DNA from: Plesiomonas shigelloides
GTDB lineage: Bacteria; Pseudomonadota; Gammaproteobacteria; Enterobacterales; CAMTGL01
Assembly (NCBI RefSeq): GCF_900087055.1
Contig: NZ_LT575468.1
Coordinates: 2,359,773-2,423,772, forward strand
Reading direction: 5' to 3'
DNA: 64,000 bases
The translations under genes and the position numbers were made by a program. Below the pieces are notes generated by a model. The model was not told the DNA's origin and searched no databases. It saw only the letters and a program-made list of their open reading frames with translations. Shown piece by piece: positions 50,605 to 61,862 of this stretch (positions within the stretch are counted from its first letter, which is position 1; the number at the start of each line of letters is the position of its first letter).

Positions 50605-51924
50605 TTAATCCAGCGTCAGCTGTGGCAGGTACTCTTTGGTACGCGCCAAGAAGGCACGACGCTCTTGACCAGCCAAACCGTCCGACATCGGCAGTTTCAC
50701 CTTCATCGGATCCACCGGACGGGAGTTCAGCAAGAATTCATAGTGAATGTGTGGCCCGGTTGAACGCCCAGTGTTACCCGACAGCGCGACACGGTCGCCT
50801 TTCTTCACTTTCTGCCCTTGCTTAACCAAAATCTTGCTCAGGTGCAGGAAACGCGTCTGATACTGACGACCTAAACGGATCACCACATAGTTACCGGCAT
50901 ACGGGTGGTAACCGGCTTTCACCACTTCACCATCACCGATAGACAGCACCGGCGTACCGATTGGTGCCGCAAAGTCAGTACCGTTATGCGGCGCCACACG
51001 GCGCGTTACTGGATGCAGACGACGTGGGTTAAAATTCGACGAAATGCGATACTGCTTTAAAGTTGGCAGACGCAGGAAACCTTTGGCTAAGCCCGCACCT
51101 TCACGGTTATAGAAGCGGCCATCTTCAGCCTGAATCGCGTAATAGTCTTTGCCGGAGGAGTTCAAGCGTACCGCTTTGACTTCACCGGAGCCGGTCACTT
51201 TACCGTCCAAAAACTCACGTGACATCAGAACACTGAATTTATCGCCTTTTTTCAGCTTGCGAAAATCCACCTGCCACTGCAACGCTTTGGTAACCTGCTG
51301 AATTTCACGGGTCGACAAACCCGCTGCTTTCGCGCTGGATACGAAGCTACCATCGATAGTGCCTGCAACGCGATCGTTTTGCCACGTCCCTTGCATGGTT
51401 TCAACAGAGCGCTTATAAGCACCATTGTCTGCACGATCGTAAACGCGGGTTTCACGATTATTGACCGCCCAAGTCAATTGCTTGAGCAGACCATCATCAT
51501 CCAGTTTCCAGCTCAGCTCTTGGCCAATCCCTAAACGCTGAACTTCGGGGTTACTTTTTGTCAGTGCATGCACATCCGACATATCAATGCCGTACTGTGT
51601 CAGAATGCTGCCGAGGGTCTCACCACTTTCCACGGTGTGCTCATGTACCGCCTCTTCGAGCTTTTTATCCAGATCATCTTTCTCTGGCTCCAGCTCGGGC
51701 GCATCATTTGGCATCACCTGATCCAATGGCTCACTTGCCTCCGGCTGCAAATCGCGCTGGGTTTCAATATCCAGCGCAATTTCGCGTTTAAGCGGAGTAT
51801 GGTTCAACACCGGATTCCACGCGGCAACGGCCAACGTTAATGCGGTGAGCATACCCAGCAGCACTTTATGTAATCGTGGCAGGCCGTTAAGAGCTAGCGA
51901 TACTGACCTGACAAATTCTTGCAC
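50605..51924 (-). CDS. mepM: murein DD-endopeptidase MepM
   Basis: MepM cuts peptidoglycan cross-links so that new material can be inserted. The 439-residue protein (E. coli 440) has an N-terminal membrane anchor (about 19-36), a LysM-like/OapA region (VESGETLGSILTQYGIDMSDV) and a C-terminal M23 peptidase domain. The zinc motifs are HNGTDF and HIHYEF with GDRVALSGNTGRSTGPH. It starts at GTG 51924, with GGGG 7 bases upstream and a match to the E. coli N-terminus. It follows znuA by 18 bases, the order also found in E. coli. Confidence 0.96.
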   Translation of the reverse strand: MQEFVRSVSLALNGLPRLHKVLLGMLTALTLAVAAWNPVLNHTPLKREIALDIETQRDLQPEASEPLDQVMPNDAPELEPEKDDLDKKLEEAVHEHTVESGETLGSILTQYGIDMSDVHALTKSNPEVQRLGIGQELSWKLDDDGLLKQLTWAVNNRETRVYDRADNGAYKRSVETMQGTWQNDRVAGTIDGSFVSSAKAAGLSTREIQQVTKALQWQVDFRKLKKGDKFSVLMSREFLDGKVTGSGEVKAVRLNSSGKDYYAIQAEDGRFYNREGAGLAKGFLRLPTLKQYRISSNFNPRRLHPVTRRVAPHNGTDFAAPIGTPVLSIGDGEVVKAGYHPYAGNYVVIRLGRQYQTRFLHLSKILVKQGQKVKKGDRVALSGNTGRSTGPHIHYEFLLNSRPVDPMKVKLPMSDGLAGQERRAFLARTKEYLPQLTLD

Positions 51925-51942
51925 TTTGTTACCCCAATTTTT

Positions 51943-52854
51943 TTATTTACTCAGGCAACTCGCGTATTGTTGGGAGAGTTGCTCTAAAAACTGCACATAG
52001 CTGTCCTTGCCGAGAGAAACTTTCTCACCGAGCGGATCAAGCGTACCTATATTGACTGAGGTGCCGCGCGCGACAGCGTCAATCACTGCTGGTCTGAACT
52101 GGGGTTCAGCAAACACGCACGAAACCTGATGTTGTTCTATCTTCTGCTTAATCTCGCTCAATGTTCTAGCTCCCGGCGTGATCACCGGATTGACGGTGAA
52201 ATGCCCAACATTGTTTAAGCCAGCAAAAGATTCAAAATAACCGTACCCGTCATGAAACACAAAATAACCGTGCTGCTTGACTGGGTTCAGTATGCTACCA
52301 ATTTTTTCAGGTAAATGGTTAATCTGCGTTTGAAAATATTGCAGATTTGCCTTCACTTTGTCTTTTTGTTCTGGGAAAAGTTCCTGCAAACGTTCAGAAA
52401 TTGCGACTGCTGTATATAAAGCAATCTCAGGTGACATCCAGACATGTAAATCTGTGGAACCATGATCATGCGCATGACCGTGATCATCACCATGCTCTTC
52501 CGCATCTTCATCATTATCGTCAGCATGACGCAATAACGGCATGACCGAAGATAAGTTTTTTACTTTTATTTGCTGATTATTCGCCTTTTCTGTGAGTGGC
52601 TTCACTAAAAAAGGCTCCATCTCGTCACCCACCCATACCACTAAATCCGCATTATTTATCCGTTTAATATCGGACGGACGCAGCGCATAATCATGGGGAG
52701 ACGCACCATTAGGCAGCAAAACTTCGGTATCCGTGACACCATCAGCAATCGCCGCGGCGATAAAGCCTAACGGCCGCACTGATACCAACACCGAGGCAAA
52801 ACTTTGTATCGGCAGTAACGCCAAAAAACTGAGTAGAAAAATGCGCTTAATCAT
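51943..52854 (-). CDS. znuA: periplasmic zinc-binding protein ZnuA
   Basis: ZnuA is the high-affinity zinc receptor for ZnuBC. The 303-residue precursor has a signal peptide cut near SFAS (residue 21). Zinc ligands are His54 (ASPHDY), His137 (DLHVW) and the later His in VFHDGYGYF. The charged loop at 109-133 has 6-7 His among Asp and Glu (HGDDHGHAHDHG), the feature of gram-negative ZnuA that collects zinc. It is divergent from znuCB across a Zur box. Confidence 0.97.
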   Translation of the reverse strand: MIKRIFLLSFLALLPIQSFASVLVSVRPLGFIAAAIADGVTDTEVLLPNGASPHDYALRPSDIKRINNADLVVWVGDEMEPFLVKPLTEKANNQQIKVKNLSSVMPLLRHADDNDEDAEEHGDDHGHAHDHGSTDLHVWMSPEIALYTAVAISERLQELFPEQKDKVKANLQYFQTQINHLPEKIGSILNPVKQHGYFVFHDGYGYFESFAGLNNVGHFTVNPVITPGARTLSEIKQKIEQHQVSCVFAEPQFRPAVIDAVARGTSVNIGTLDPLGEKVSLGKDSYVQFLEQLSQQYASCLSK

Positions 52855-52881
52855 ACAAAAACCTTTCGAGTACCCAATGTG

Positions 52882-52904
52882 ATTTTGTTATAATATAACA
52901 TCAC
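52882..52904. promoter_or_regulatory. Zur box between znuA and znuC
   Basis: TGTTATAATATAACA (52886-52900) is a perfect 7-1-7 palindrome and equals the core of the Zur consensus TGTTATANTATAACA. It is placed to repress znuA and znuCB together when zinc is sufficient. Confidence 0.93.
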
Positions 52905-52975
52905 ATTTTTTAATCATACTTATTTTATCGCCACACACCGTGCCGAATAGCGATCACTCAGGTCATACAGACACC

Positions 52976-53737
52976 ATGTCAACACTCATTGAGCTTCATC
53001 ACATTGATGTCGTTTTGGGTGAGCGAAAAGTGCTGAACAACATTTCGCTCAACATCAAGAAAAACCACATCATTACCCTACTCGGCCCGAATGGCGCGGG
53101 AAAATCGACCTTGGTTCGGGTCGTCCTTGGCTTATTGGCGCCGAGCGCCGGACAAATCGTGCGCGCTGGTAATCTCAAAATCGGCTACGTACCACAAAAA
53201 CTGCACCTCGATGCTACCCTTCCCCTGACCGTGCGGCGCTTTTTAGCGCTGAAAAAGACGGCTAATCCGGAAGAGATGCTAAGCGCAGTCAGTAAAGTGA
53301 ATGTGTTGCACCTGCTCGAACAACCGATGCAAAAGCTCTCCGGTGGGGAAACCCAGCGCGTGCTGCTCGCACGAGCCCTGATGAACAAACCGGATCTGCT
53401 GGTACTGGACGAACCGATGCAAGGGGTGGATGTGAACGGCCAAGCGGCACTGTACGATTTGATCACTGTTCTGCGCGATGAGCTCGGCTGTGGGGTACTG
53501 ATGGTGTCGCATGATTTGCATCTGGTGATGGCGAAAACCGATGAGGTGCTGTGTCTCAACCAGCATATTTGCTGCTCGGGCGCGCCAGAGGATATCTCGC
53601 ATCATCCTGAGTTTATCTCGATGTTTGGCCGTCAGTTGCCGGGCAAACTGGCGTTGTATCAACACCATCATGATCATCGCCATGCGTTAAATGGTCAGGT
53701 CATCCATACTCATCATCAAGGATGCCGCCATGATTGA
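52976..53737 (+). CDS. znuC: zinc ABC transporter ATP-binding protein ZnuC
   Basis: ZnuC is the ATPase of the zinc importer. The protein has Walker [12 protein letters not shown], signature LSGGETQR, Walker [13 protein letters not shown] and the switch His in [10 protein letters not shown]. It ends with a His-rich tail ([13 protein letters not shown]). The ATG at 52976 (MSTLIELHH) gives 253 residues, near E. coli ZnuC (251); a GTG 36 bases earlier is in frame. It overlaps znuB by 8 bases. Confidence 0.96.
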   Translation: MSTLIELHHIDVVLGERKVLNNISLNIKKNHIITLLGPNGAGKSTLVRVVLGLLAPSAGQIVRAGNLKIGYVPQKLHLDATLPLTVRRFLALKKTANPEEMLSAVSKVNVLHLLEQPMQKLSGGETQRVLLARALMNKPDLLVLDEPMQGVDVNGQAALYDLITVLRDELGCGVLMVSHDLHLVMAKTDEVLCLNQHICCSGAPEDISHHPEFISMFGRQLPGKLALYQHHHDHRHALNGQVIHTHHQGCRHD

Positions 53738-54515
53738 GATCTTATTACCCGGCTGGCTGGCCGGTATGTTACTCACCCTCGCCACCGGTCCGCTGGGCTC
53801 GTTCGTGGTATGGCGGCGCATGGCCTATTTTGGCGATACCTTGGCGCACGCCTCATTGTTAGGGGTGGCACTTGGCTTACTGCTGGATGTCAATCCGTAC
53901 ATCACTATCTTGGGGTTAACCTTAACCTTAGCGGGCGTACTGGTATGGCTGGAGCATAAACCTCAACTGGCGGTCGATACCCTGCTGGGAATATTGGCGC
54001 ACAGCAGTTTGTCGCTCGGTCTGGTGACCGTGAGTTTGATGTCTGATGTGCGGGTTGATTTGATGGCCTACCTGTTTGGCGATCTGCTGGCTATCACATG
54101 GCAAGATATTGCGTGGATTGGTCTAGGCGCAGCGTTAGTGCTGGGCGTGTTGTGCTGGCAATGGAACGCACTGCTGTCTGTCACCATTAACCCCGAATTA
54201 GCCTTTGTGGATGGCATTAATCTCAACCGGATGCGACTGCTATTGATGCTGACCACCGCGGTGACTATTGGTTTGGCGATGAAGTTTGTCGGTGCCTTGA
54301 TCATCACTTCTTTACTGATTATTCCGGCGGCCACCGCACGCCGTTTTGCCAGCACGCCTGAGCAAATGGCCTTCACTGCATCACTGTTCGGGATGCTGTC
54401 GGTCACCGGAGGCTTGCTGTTATCGTGGTTTTATGACACGCCTGCCGGCCCTTCGGTAGTCATCTGCTCCGCTGCGCTTTTCATGCTCAGCCTGCTGAAA
54501 AAACAGCGTGCGTGA
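53730..54515 (+). CDS. znuB: zinc ABC transporter permease ZnuB
   Basis: ZnuB is the membrane channel of the zinc importer. The 261-residue protein, the same length as in E. coli, has at least seven hydrophobic segments and the ABC-3 family region [26 protein letters not shown] near the N-terminus. The ATG at 53730 has AAGGATG 7 bases upstream and lies inside the znuC end. A terminator shared with sucD follows. Confidence 0.96.
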   Translation: MIEILLPGWLAGMLLTLATGPLGSFVVWRRMAYFGDTLAHASLLGVALGLLLDVNPYITILGLTLTLAGVLVWLEHKPQLAVDTLLGILAHSSLSLGLVTVSLMSDVRVDLMAYLFGDLLAITWQDIAWIGLGAALVLGVLCWQWNALLSVTINPELAFVDGINLNRMRLLLMLTTAVTIGLAMKFVGALIITSLLIIPAATARRFASTPEQMAFTASLFGMLSVTGGLLLSWFYDTPAGPSVVICSAALFMLSLLKKQRA

Positions 54516-54601
54516 GACGTAAAAATCGGTCCTTGCGATTTAACCGTTGTGCGATCAAGCGACAGACAAACAATTCGTAAAACAACGCGCAAACAGCATA
54601 T

Positions 54602-54631
54602 AAAAAAACCGGCATCACGCCGGTTTTTTAT
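54602..54631. terminator. bidirectional terminator between znuB and sucD
   Basis: AACCGGC pairs with GCCGGTT around a 5-base loop, with A7 on the left and T6 on the right. It ends the znuCB transcript and the long sdh-suc transcript. Confidence 0.9.
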
Positions 54632-54665
54632 ATCGCAATACTGCTGCTCGGCTCGGGCATCACGC

Positions 54666-55538
54666 TTACCAGCCAGTGACCTGACGCAGCGCCTGACCAA
54701 TATCGGCCAATGAACGCACGGTTTTCACGCCCGCATCTTCCAGCGCAGCGAATTTTTCATCCGCCGTGCCTTTGCCGCCAGAGATAATCGCCCCCGCATG
54801 GCCCATACGTTTGCCTTTTGGCGCAGTAACACCCGCGATGTAAGACACCACCGGTTTAGTGACATTCGCTTTGATAAAGGCCGCCGCCTCTTCTTCCGCG
54901 CTGCCGCCAATCTCACCTATCATCACAATCGCTTCGGTTTGCGGATCGTCTTGGAACAAACGCAAAATATCGATAAAGGTCGAACCTGGGATCGGGTCGC
55001 CACCGATACCAACACAGCTAGACTGACCAAAACCTTCATCGGTGGTCTGCTTAACCGCTTCATACGTCAGCGTACCGGAGCGAGAAACAATCCCAACACG
55101 GCCCGGCAGGTGAATATGACCCGGCATGATGCCAATCTTGCACTGACCCGGAGTGATCACGCCCGGGCAGTTTGGCCCAATCATGCGCACGCCAGTTTGC
55201 TCCAGACGCACTTTCACCTGCAGCATATCCAGCGTCGGGATCCCTTCCGTGATACAGACGATCAACTGGATCCCAGCATCGATAGCTTCCAAGATGGCAT
55301 CTTTACAAAACGGTGCCGGAACATAAATCACCGAGGCGGTCGCACCAGTCGTTTCGACCGCATCACGCACGGTATTAAATACCGGCAACCCCAGATGATA
55401 AGTCCCGCCTTTACCCGGTGACACGCCCCCAACCAGCTGGGTGCCGTATGCCAGCGCTTGCTCAGAGTGGAACGTGCCTTGCCCTCCGGTAAAACCTTGG
55501 CAAATAACCTTGGTATTTTTATCAATCAGAATAGACAT
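54666..55538 (-). CDS. sucD: succinyl-CoA synthetase alpha subunit SucD
   Basis: SucD binds CoA and carries the phosphohistidine of succinyl-CoA synthetase. The 290-residue protein has [44 protein letters not shown] and the catalytic His in [18 protein letters not shown] near residue 246. It matches E. coli SucD. The ATG overlaps the sucC TAA (TAATG). It is the last gene of the sdh-suc cluster. Confidence 0.98.
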   Translation of the reverse strand: MSILIDKNTKVICQGFTGGQGTFHSEQALAYGTQLVGGVSPGKGGTYHLGLPVFNTVRDAVETTGATASVIYVPAPFCKDAILEAIDAGIQLIVCITEGIPTLDMLQVKVRLEQTGVRMIGPNCPGVITPGQCKIGIMPGHIHLPGRVGIVSRSGTLTYEAVKQTTDEGFGQSSCVGIGGDPIPGSTFIDILRLFQDDPQTEAIVMIGEIGGSAEEEAAAFIKANVTKPVVSYIAGVTAPKGKRMGHAGAIISGGKGTADEKFAALEDAGVKTVRSLADIGQALRQVTGW

Positions 55539-56704
55539 TATTTGCCCTCCGCTGCATGAACGACACGCTGTGCAGCATCGGTCAAACTGGTTGCTGCGAT
55601 GATATTCAAACCACTGTCAGCCAGTTTCTTGGCTCCCAGCTCGGCATTGTTGCCTTCCAGACGTACCACCACCGGAATGCTTACGCCCACTTCTTCTACG
55701 GCGCCAATAATACCGTCAGCAATCAAATCGCAACGGACAATACCGCCAAAGATATTCACCAGTACCGCTTTGACATTATCGTCGGACAGAATAATTTTAA
55801 ACGCTTCGGTAACACGCTCTTTGGTTGCGCCACCGCCTACATCAAGGAAGTTTGCTGGTGCGCCGCCGTGCAATTTCACGATATCCATGGTGCCCATGGC
55901 CAGACCGGCGCCATTGACCATGCAACCAATATTGCCTTCCAGCGCCACATAGTTGATTTCCCACTGTGCGGCATGCGCTTCCCGTGCATCTTCTTGAGAC
56001 GGGTCTTGCATCTCACGCAGTTGCGGTTGGCGATACAGCGCATTGGAGTCCACCACCACTTTGGCATCCAGACAGTGCAGGTTGCCCTGCGCGGTGATCA
56101 CCAATGGGTTGACTTCAATCAGTGCCAGATCTTTATCCAAAAACAGCTGACCGAGGCCCATGAAAATCTTGGTGAACTGACGGATTTGATCGCCGGTTAA
56201 CCCCAGCTTAAACGCCAGCTCACGACCTTGGTAAGGTTGTGGACCGCAGATAGGATCAAGCGCCGCTTTATGGATAAGCTCCGGCGTTTCAGCGGCCACT
56301 TTCTCAATTTCCACGCCGCCTTCCGTTGACGCCATGAACACCACACGACGACTCGCGCGATCGACGACAGCGCCCAGATACAGCTCTTTGGCGATATCAG
56401 TGCAGCTTTCGACCAAGATCTTGTTAACGGGTTGCCCCTTGGCATCAGTCTGGTACGTGACCAAATTTTTACCCAACCATTTCTGGGCAAACTCACGGAT
56501 CTCGTCCTTAGAGCGCGCCAGCTTCACGCCGCCCGCTTTGCCACGTCCACCCGCATGAACCTGACATTTTACCACCCAGTGGTCACCGCCAATTTTATCA
56601 GCTGCCTCAACCGCTTCATGCTGGCTGCTACAGGCATAGCCTTCTGATACGGGCAGACCATACTGAGCAAACAGCTGCTTACCCTGATATTCGTGCAAAT
56701 TCAT
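55538..56704 (-). CDS. sucC: succinyl-CoA synthetase beta subunit SucC
   Basis: SucC is the nucleotide-binding subunit with an ATP-grasp fold. The 388 residues equal E. coli SucC. Visible are [45 protein letters not shown] with the metal-binding Glu and Asn, and [16 protein letters not shown]. The gap to sucB is 89 bases and carries a strong hairpin. It overlaps sucD by one base. Confidence 0.98.
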   Translation of the reverse strand: MNLHEYQGKQLFAQYGLPVSEGYACSSQHEAVEAADKIGGDHWVVKCQVHAGGRGKAGGVKLARSKDEIREFAQKWLGKNLVTYQTDAKGQPVNKILVESCTDIAKELYLGAVVDRASRRVVFMASTEGGVEIEKVAAETPELIHKAALDPICGPQPYQGRELAFKLGLTGDQIRQFTKIFMGLGQLFLDKDLALIEVNPLVITAQGNLHCLDAKVVVDSNALYRQPQLREMQDPSQEDAREAHAAQWEINYVALEGNIGCMVNGAGLAMGTMDIVKLHGGAPANFLDVGGGATKERVTEAFKIILSDDNVKAVLVNIFGGIVRCDLIADGIIGAVEEVGVSIPVVVRLEGNNAELGAKKLADSGLNIIAATSLTDAAQRVVHAAEGK

Positions 56705-56755
56705 GATGCTCTATCCATGTTAGTTATATTGTCCTAGGGGGTCACCACTGAAACT

Positions 56756-56785
56756 GGGCCCGGGCTCTTCTCGGGTTCCGGGCCC
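56756..56785. other. hairpin between sucB and sucC
   Basis: GGGCCCGG (56756-56763) pairs perfectly with CCGGGCCC (56778-56785) around a 14-base loop. No T tract follows, so it is not a terminator. It could protect or direct cleavage of the sucAB and sucCD parts of the transcript. Confidence 0.6.
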
Positions 56786-56793
56786 GTTATCGC

Positions 56794-58020
56794 TTATACG
56801 TCCAGAAGTAAACGGGTTGGGTCTTCCAGCAGATCCTTCACCGCCACCAAGAAGCTGACGGACTCACGACCATCAATCAAACGGTGATCGTAAGACAGTG
56901 CCAGATACATCATCGGCAGGATCTCAACCTTACCGTCTACCGCCATAGGGCGATCTTTGATGGCATGCATACCCAGAATCGCACTTTGTGGCGGATTAAT
57001 GATTGGCGTTGACATCAGGGAGCCAAACACCCCGCCATTGGTAATGGTGAAATTACCACCGGTCAGGTCGTCCACGGTCAGCTTGCCGTCACGGCCTTTC
57101 TCAGCCAACACTTTGATGCTCTTTTCGATATCCGCCAGACTCAATGTATCGCAGTCACGCAGTACCGGCGTTACCAGACCACGTGGCGTAGAGACCGCCA
57201 TGCTGAGATCAAAATAGTTGTGATACACGATATCGTCGCCATCAATCGAGGCATTGATTTCAGGGAAGCGTTTTAACGCCTCAACCACCGCCTTCACATA
57301 AAACGACATAAAGCCCAGACGCACACCGTGGCGCTTCTCAAACACCTCACCATACTGCTTACGCAGCGTCATGATTGGCTTCATATTGACTTCATTGAAG
57401 GTCGTCAACATTGCGGTGGTGTTTTTGGCTTCCAGCAAGCGTTCAGCGATACGCTTACGTAAACGGGTCATTGGCACACGTTTTTCACTGCGACCGGCCA
57501 GCAATGCTGGCGCAGCGGCAACTGCGGTAGGCGCTTGCACAGCCGCTGGCTGGGCTTTGCGCATCTCAGTGACATATTTTTCTACGTCTTCACGCGTAAT
57601 GCGGCCACCGACACCAGAGCCTTTGATTTTGGCAGGATCCAGATTGTGCTCCGCGATCATACGGCGCACCGCAGGACTTAACGCATCGGAGCTTTCTTCG
57701 GTCAACGCGGCAGTATGGCGCTGCGCCGGAGTTGCCACTGGTTCAGACAGTTTGGCGGCGGTCGGTTCACCGGCTACAGCAACCGGACGCACACGACCAA
57801 TCAGCTGACGACCGGTAACAGTCGCCCCTTCCTCTTCCAGCACCACGTCCAGCACGCCATCATCGGTTGCCGGTACTTCCAGTACCACTTTGTCGGTTTC
57901 GATTTCGACGATCACTTCGTCACGCGTGACGCTATCACCCGGTTTTTTATGCCAGGTTGCGATGGTGGCATCGGCAACGGATTCAGGCAGATCCGGAACT
58001 AAAATATCTATGCTGCTCAT
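56794..58020 (-). CDS. sucB: 2-oxoglutarate dehydrogenase E2, dihydrolipoyllysine-residue succinyltransferase SucB
   Basis: SucB is the core of the oxoglutarate dehydrogenase complex. The 408-residue product has one lipoyl domain with the modified Lys in [10 protein letters not shown] near residue 44, a flexible Ala/Thr/Pro linker, the E1/E3-binding domain ([32 protein letters not shown]), and the catalytic domain ending with [12 protein letters not shown] single lipoyl domain and length match E. coli SucB (405). It follows sucA by 23 bases. Confidence 0.98.
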   Translation of the reverse strand: MSSIDILVPDLPESVADATIATWHKKPGDSVTRDEVIVEIETDKVVLEVPATDDGVLDVVLEEEGATVTGRQLIGRVRPVAVAGEPTAAKLSEPVATPAQRHTAALTEESSDALSPAVRRMIAEHNLDPAKIKGSGVGGRITREDVEKYVTEMRKAQPAAVQAPTAVAAAPALLAGRSEKRVPMTRLRKRIAERLLEAKNTTAMLTTFNEVNMKPIMTLRKQYGEVFEKRHGVRLGFMSFYVKAVVEALKRFPEINASIDGDDIVYHNYFDLSMAVSTPRGLVTPVLRDCDTLSLADIEKSIKVLAEKGRDGKLTVDDLTGGNFTITNGGVFGSLMSTPIINPPQSAILGMHAIKDRPMAVDGKVEILPMMYLALSYDHRLIDGRESVSFLVAVKDLLEDPTRLLLDV

Positions 58021-58043
58021 AAAAAATCCTTCGTTATTTGTTC

Positions 58044-60851
58044 TTATTCCGTGCGCAAGGCATCGTCAACCAGGTTCTTTTGTTGTTGGGTATGCAGTGA
58101 CATGTAACCGACCGCCGGTGACGCGGATGCCGGACGACCAGCATAATTCAGTGTCGCCCCCGCCGGGATCACCTGACGCAGATTATGCTGGCTGCAATAC
58201 CAGGCGCCTTGGTTCAACGGCTCTTCTTGGCACCAGACATAATCGGTCACGTGGGCGTAGGCACTGAGCAGTGCACGCACGCTCTCGTATGGGAACGGAT
58301 AGAGTTGTTCAATCCGGATAATCGCCACATCCGTTTGTTCATTCTTACGACGCTGTTCCAGCAAGTCGTAGTACACCTTACCGGAGCACAGCACCACGCG
58401 ACGCACCTTAGCCGGATCCAACGCATCAATCTCGCCAATCGCTGGCAGGAATTGTCCGTTGGCCAACTCTTCGAGGCTAGAAACTGCCAGTGGATGGCGC
58501 AGCAAGGATTTCGGAGACATAACCACCAGCGGACGACGCATTGGACGAACCATCTGGCGACGCAGCATATGGTAAACCTGCGCTGGCGTTGACGGCACGC
58601 ACACCTGCATATTTTGCTCAGCGCACAGCTGTAAATAACGCTCTAAACGGGCCGACGAGTGCTCTGGGCCTTGGCCTTCGTAGCCGTGTGGTAACAGCAG
58701 TGTCACCCCACACATCCGACCCCATTTTTGCTCACCCGAGCTGATGAATTGGTCAATCACCACTTGAGCGCCGTTGGCAAAATCACCAAACTGCGCTTCC
58801 CAAATGACCAGCGAGCGCGGCTCTGCCGTAGCATAACCGTATTCAAAAGCCAGTACCGCCGCTTCTGACAGCACGGAATCCCAGACTTCGAATTTGCCTT
58901 GGCCATTATGGATATGCGTCAGTGGCTGATAAATGCTGGCATCGTTTTGGTTGTGTAACACCGCGTGACGATGGAAGAAAGTACCGCGCCCAGCATCCTG
59001 CCCAGACAAGCGTACATTCACCGACTCATCCAACAACGTGGCATACGCCAGTGTTTCGGCAAAGCCCCAATCCAGTGGACGCAAGCCTTCGCTCATTTCG
59101 CGGCGATCGGCATAAATTTTTTCTACTCGTGGATGCAGTACATGACTTTCTGGGTACTGACAAACACGGCGCCCCAAATCCTGCAAGCGGGATAATTCCA
59201 CCCCTGCCGGATACGCCATATCCCACTCATGATTCAAGTACGGCGCCCAGTCAACCGAGTGCATCTGCATCGGACGCCACTCTGGCACCACGCAATCGCC
59301 TTTATCCAGCGCATCGCGATAGTTGTTGACCATTTCGGTGGCATCTTCTTGCAAAATCAGGCCACTTTCGATGAGTCGATCGGCATAAATCTTACGTGGC
59401 GTCGGATGCTTTTTGATCTTCTGGTACATCAGCGGCTGCGTAGCATTCGGCTCATCCGCTTCGTTATGGCCATGACGGCGATAACAAACCAGATCAATCA
59501 TCACATCACGCTTGAAGGTAAAACGATAATCCAATGCCAAACGAGCGACAAACGCGACCGCTTCAGGATCATCGGCATTAACGTGGAAAATCGGTGCCTG
59601 CACCATTTTGGCAATGTCAGTGCAGTATTGTGTCGAGCGCGTGTCTTTCGGGTTCGAGGTGGTAAAACCAATCTGGTTGTTAATCACAATCCGAATGGTG
59701 CCGCCCACTTTGTAACCACGCGCCTGCGACATGTTAAAGGTTTCTTGCACCACCCCTTGACCGGCAATCGCCGAATCGCCATGAATGGTGATCGGTAATA
59801 CCGTGCTGCCTTCATGATCGCCTAGGCGATCTTGGCGTGCACGCACGGAACCCACGACCACTGGATTTACAATCTCAAGGTGCGATGGGTTAAATGCCAG
59901 CGCCAAGTGCACGGTGCCGTGCTCGGTGGCAAAGTCAGACGAGAAGCCTTGGTGATATTTCACATCCCCAGTGCCCCAGCCTTCATCATGCTTGCCGGCA
60001 AAAGCATCAAACAAGTCCGCCGGTTTTTTACCCAGTACGTTGACCAGCATGTTCAAGCGGCCACGATGCGCCATTCCCAGCACCACTTCACGAGCACCAT
60101 GCTGGGCTGAGCCACGGATCAGCTCTTTAACCAGCGGGATCATGGCATCGCCACCTTCCAGCGAGAAACGCTTCGCGCCCGGGAAACGCGCCCCAATATA
60201 ACGCTCAAGACCTTCTGCGGCGGTCAATTCTGACAGGAAGGTACGCTGTTCCAGTGGCGTAAATTCAGGTTTACCTTGTACCGACTCCAGACGCTGCTGA
60301 ATCCAACGTTTTTCTTCAGTACTGGTGATGTGCATGTACTCTGCGCCCACCGAGCCACAATAGGTTTCATTCAGCGCTTGGTAGAGTGCAGATAACGGCA
60401 GACTCTCTTGCCCACAAGCAAAAGAGCCGACATTGAAGACGGAGCCAAAATCATCGGCGGTCAGGTTATGGAATGCAGGGTCAAGATCAGCGACAGGGTC
60501 TTGCTTCCACAGCCCCAGCGGATCCAACGTGGCCTGCTGATGACCGCGAAAACGGAATGCGTTAATTAGTTGCAGAACCCGCACCTGTTTAACGTCAGCC
60601 TCAGGATCGGCTTGGGTATGACGGTAACGCGCTGGCTCTTGGGCCAGTTTGCGGAAATAGTCGCGTACCCGAGAATGGGGCTGCTCAGCGGCCACACTCA
60701 CGACAGGCAAGCTATCAAAAATAGCCCGCCAGTTCTCATCTACCGACGCAGGATCTGTGAGGTAATCTTCATAGAGTTGTTCGATATAGGTTTGGTTGGC
60801 GCCCGCCAGCGGGGAAGAGTCCAACCAGTCCTGAATGACTCCGTTTTCCAT
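58044..60851 (-). CDS. sucA: 2-oxoglutarate dehydrogenase E1 SucA
   Basis: SucA is the thiamine-diphosphate decarboxylase of the oxoglutarate dehydrogenase complex. The 935-residue product follows E. coli SucA (933): [21 protein letters not shown] at the N-terminus, [56 protein letters not shown] and [20 protein letters not shown]. It starts a sub-unit of the cluster: the 272-base gap to sdhB could hold its own promoter. Confidence 0.98.
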   Translation of the reverse strand: MENGVIQDWLDSSPLAGANQTYIEQLYEDYLTDPASVDENWRAIFDSLPVVSVAAEQPHSRVRDYFRKLAQEPARYRHTQADPEADVKQVRVLQLINAFRFRGHQQATLDPLGLWKQDPVADLDPAFHNLTADDFGSVFNVGSFACGQESLPLSALYQALNETYCGSVGAEYMHITSTEEKRWIQQRLESVQGKPEFTPLEQRTFLSELTAAEGLERYIGARFPGAKRFSLEGGDAMIPLVKELIRGSAQHGAREVVLGMAHRGRLNMLVNVLGKKPADLFDAFAGKHDEGWGTGDVKYHQGFSSDFATEHGTVHLALAFNPSHLEIVNPVVVGSVRARQDRLGDHEGSTVLPITIHGDSAIAGQGVVQETFNMSQARGYKVGGTIRIVINNQIGFTTSNPKDTRSTQYCTDIAKMVQAPIFHVNADDPEAVAFVARLALDYRFTFKRDVMIDLVCYRRHGHNEADEPNATQPLMYQKIKKHPTPRKIYADRLIESGLILQEDATEMVNNYRDALDKGDCVVPEWRPMQMHSVDWAPYLNHEWDMAYPAGVELSRLQDLGRRVCQYPESHVLHPRVEKIYADRREMSEGLRPLDWGFAETLAYATLLDESVNVRLSGQDAGRGTFFHRHAVLHNQNDASIYQPLTHIHNGQGKFEVWDSVLSEAAVLAFEYGYATAEPRSLVIWEAQFGDFANGAQVVIDQFISSGEQKWGRMCGVTLLLPHGYEGQGPEHSSARLERYLQLCAEQNMQVCVPSTPAQVYHMLRRQMVRPMRRPLVVMSPKSLLRHPLAVSSLEELANGQFLPAIGEIDALDPAKVRRVVLCSGKVYYDLLEQRRKNEQTDVAIIRIEQLYPFPYESVRALLSAYAHVTDYVWCQEEPLNQGAWYCSQHNLRQVIPAGATLNYAGRPASASPAVGYMSLHTQQQKNLVDDALRTE

Positions 60852-61123
60852 CTTAATCCCTTTTATATATTTTGTTGTTTTGCCGTGGTGTTTTATACCG
60901 AAACTCGGTGAACCGACCGGATGTGGATACCCTGACGTTCACCGAGAGCCGGTATGGTGCTCGGACGGGAAACCCGAGCTCTCTTCTTTTTGCTTTCACC
61001 GCAGATAGTTAACGTATTCGTTCAACAATTTCAATCAGCGCGCAACATATCACAATCTTTTGTGCGCTTAATCGGCTGAACCGTTCCGTCTATTTACCCT
61101 ATCCGACTGATGGCTTACCGTAC
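60852..61123. other. gap between sdhB and sucA
   Basis: This 272-base gap is long for an operon. It contains a hairpin with GCTCGG (60959-60964) and CCGAGC (60974-60979) and a competing inner CGGG/CCCG pair. In E. coli sucA has a promoter in the equivalent gap. Nothing else is clear. Confidence 0.5.
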
Positions 61124-61843
61124 TTAAACCGCTTTTTGCAACAGCATAGACTTAATATGTCCAATTGCTTTGGTAGGATTTAATCCTTTAGGACATACAT
61201 TAACGCAATTCATAATTCCATGGCAGCGGAATACACTGAAAGCATCATCTAAATCAGCCAAACGCTCTGCTGTGGCGGTGTCACGACTGTCAATCAGGAA
61301 ACGGTATGCTGCCAGTAAACCGGCAGGACCGACAAATTTGTCCGGATTCCACCAGAACGACGGGCACGAGGTCGAGCAACAGGCACACAAGATGCACTCA
61401 TACAAACCATCGAGATGTTCACGCTGTGCTGGCATCTGAATAAACTCACGTTCAGGCTGCTGCTTACCATCGTTAATCAGGTACGGTTTGATTTTCTCGT
61501 ACTGGGTATAAAACTGGCCCATGTCGACAATCAAATCGCGGATCACCGGTAAGCCCGGCAATGGCCGGATCACAATGGTCTGTTGACCACTGCCCGTTAA
61601 CGCCGATAACGGTGTAATACAGGCCAGCCCATTTTTACCGTTCATGTTAATGCCGTCGGATCCACACACCCCTTCACGGCACGAACGGCGAAAGGCTAAG
61701 GTCGGGTCCTGTTCTTTTAACTTGATAAGCGCGTCCAGCACCATCATGTCTCGCCCATCTTCCGTTTCCAGGCGCAACGTTTGCATATAAGGCGCCTTAT
61801 CGGTTTCCGGGTTATAGCGGTAAATCGAAAACTGCACTTGCAT
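61124..61843 (-). CDS. sdhB: succinate dehydrogenase iron-sulfur subunit SdhB
   Basis: SdhB passes electrons from FAD to quinone through three clusters. The 239-residue protein has the [2Fe-2S] set CREGVCGSDGINMNG...C near residues 56-76, the [4Fe-4S] set CILCACCSTSCP near 150, and the [3Fe-4S] set CHGIMNCVNVCPKGLNP near 207. The length matches E. coli (238). It follows sdhA by 19 bases. Confidence 0.98.
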   Translation of the reverse strand: MQVQFSIYRYNPETDKAPYMQTLRLETEDGRDMMVLDALIKLKEQDPTLAFRRSCREGVCGSDGINMNGKNGLACITPLSALTGSGQQTIVIRPLPGLPVIRDLIVDMGQFYTQYEKIKPYLINDGKQQPEREFIQMPAQREHLDGLYECILCACCSTSCPSFWWNPDKFVGPAGLLAAYRFLIDSRDTATAERLADLDDAFSVFRCHGIMNCVNVCPKGLNPTKAIGHIKSMLLQKAV

Positions 61844-61862
61844 ACCCTGACTCCTTATTCCC

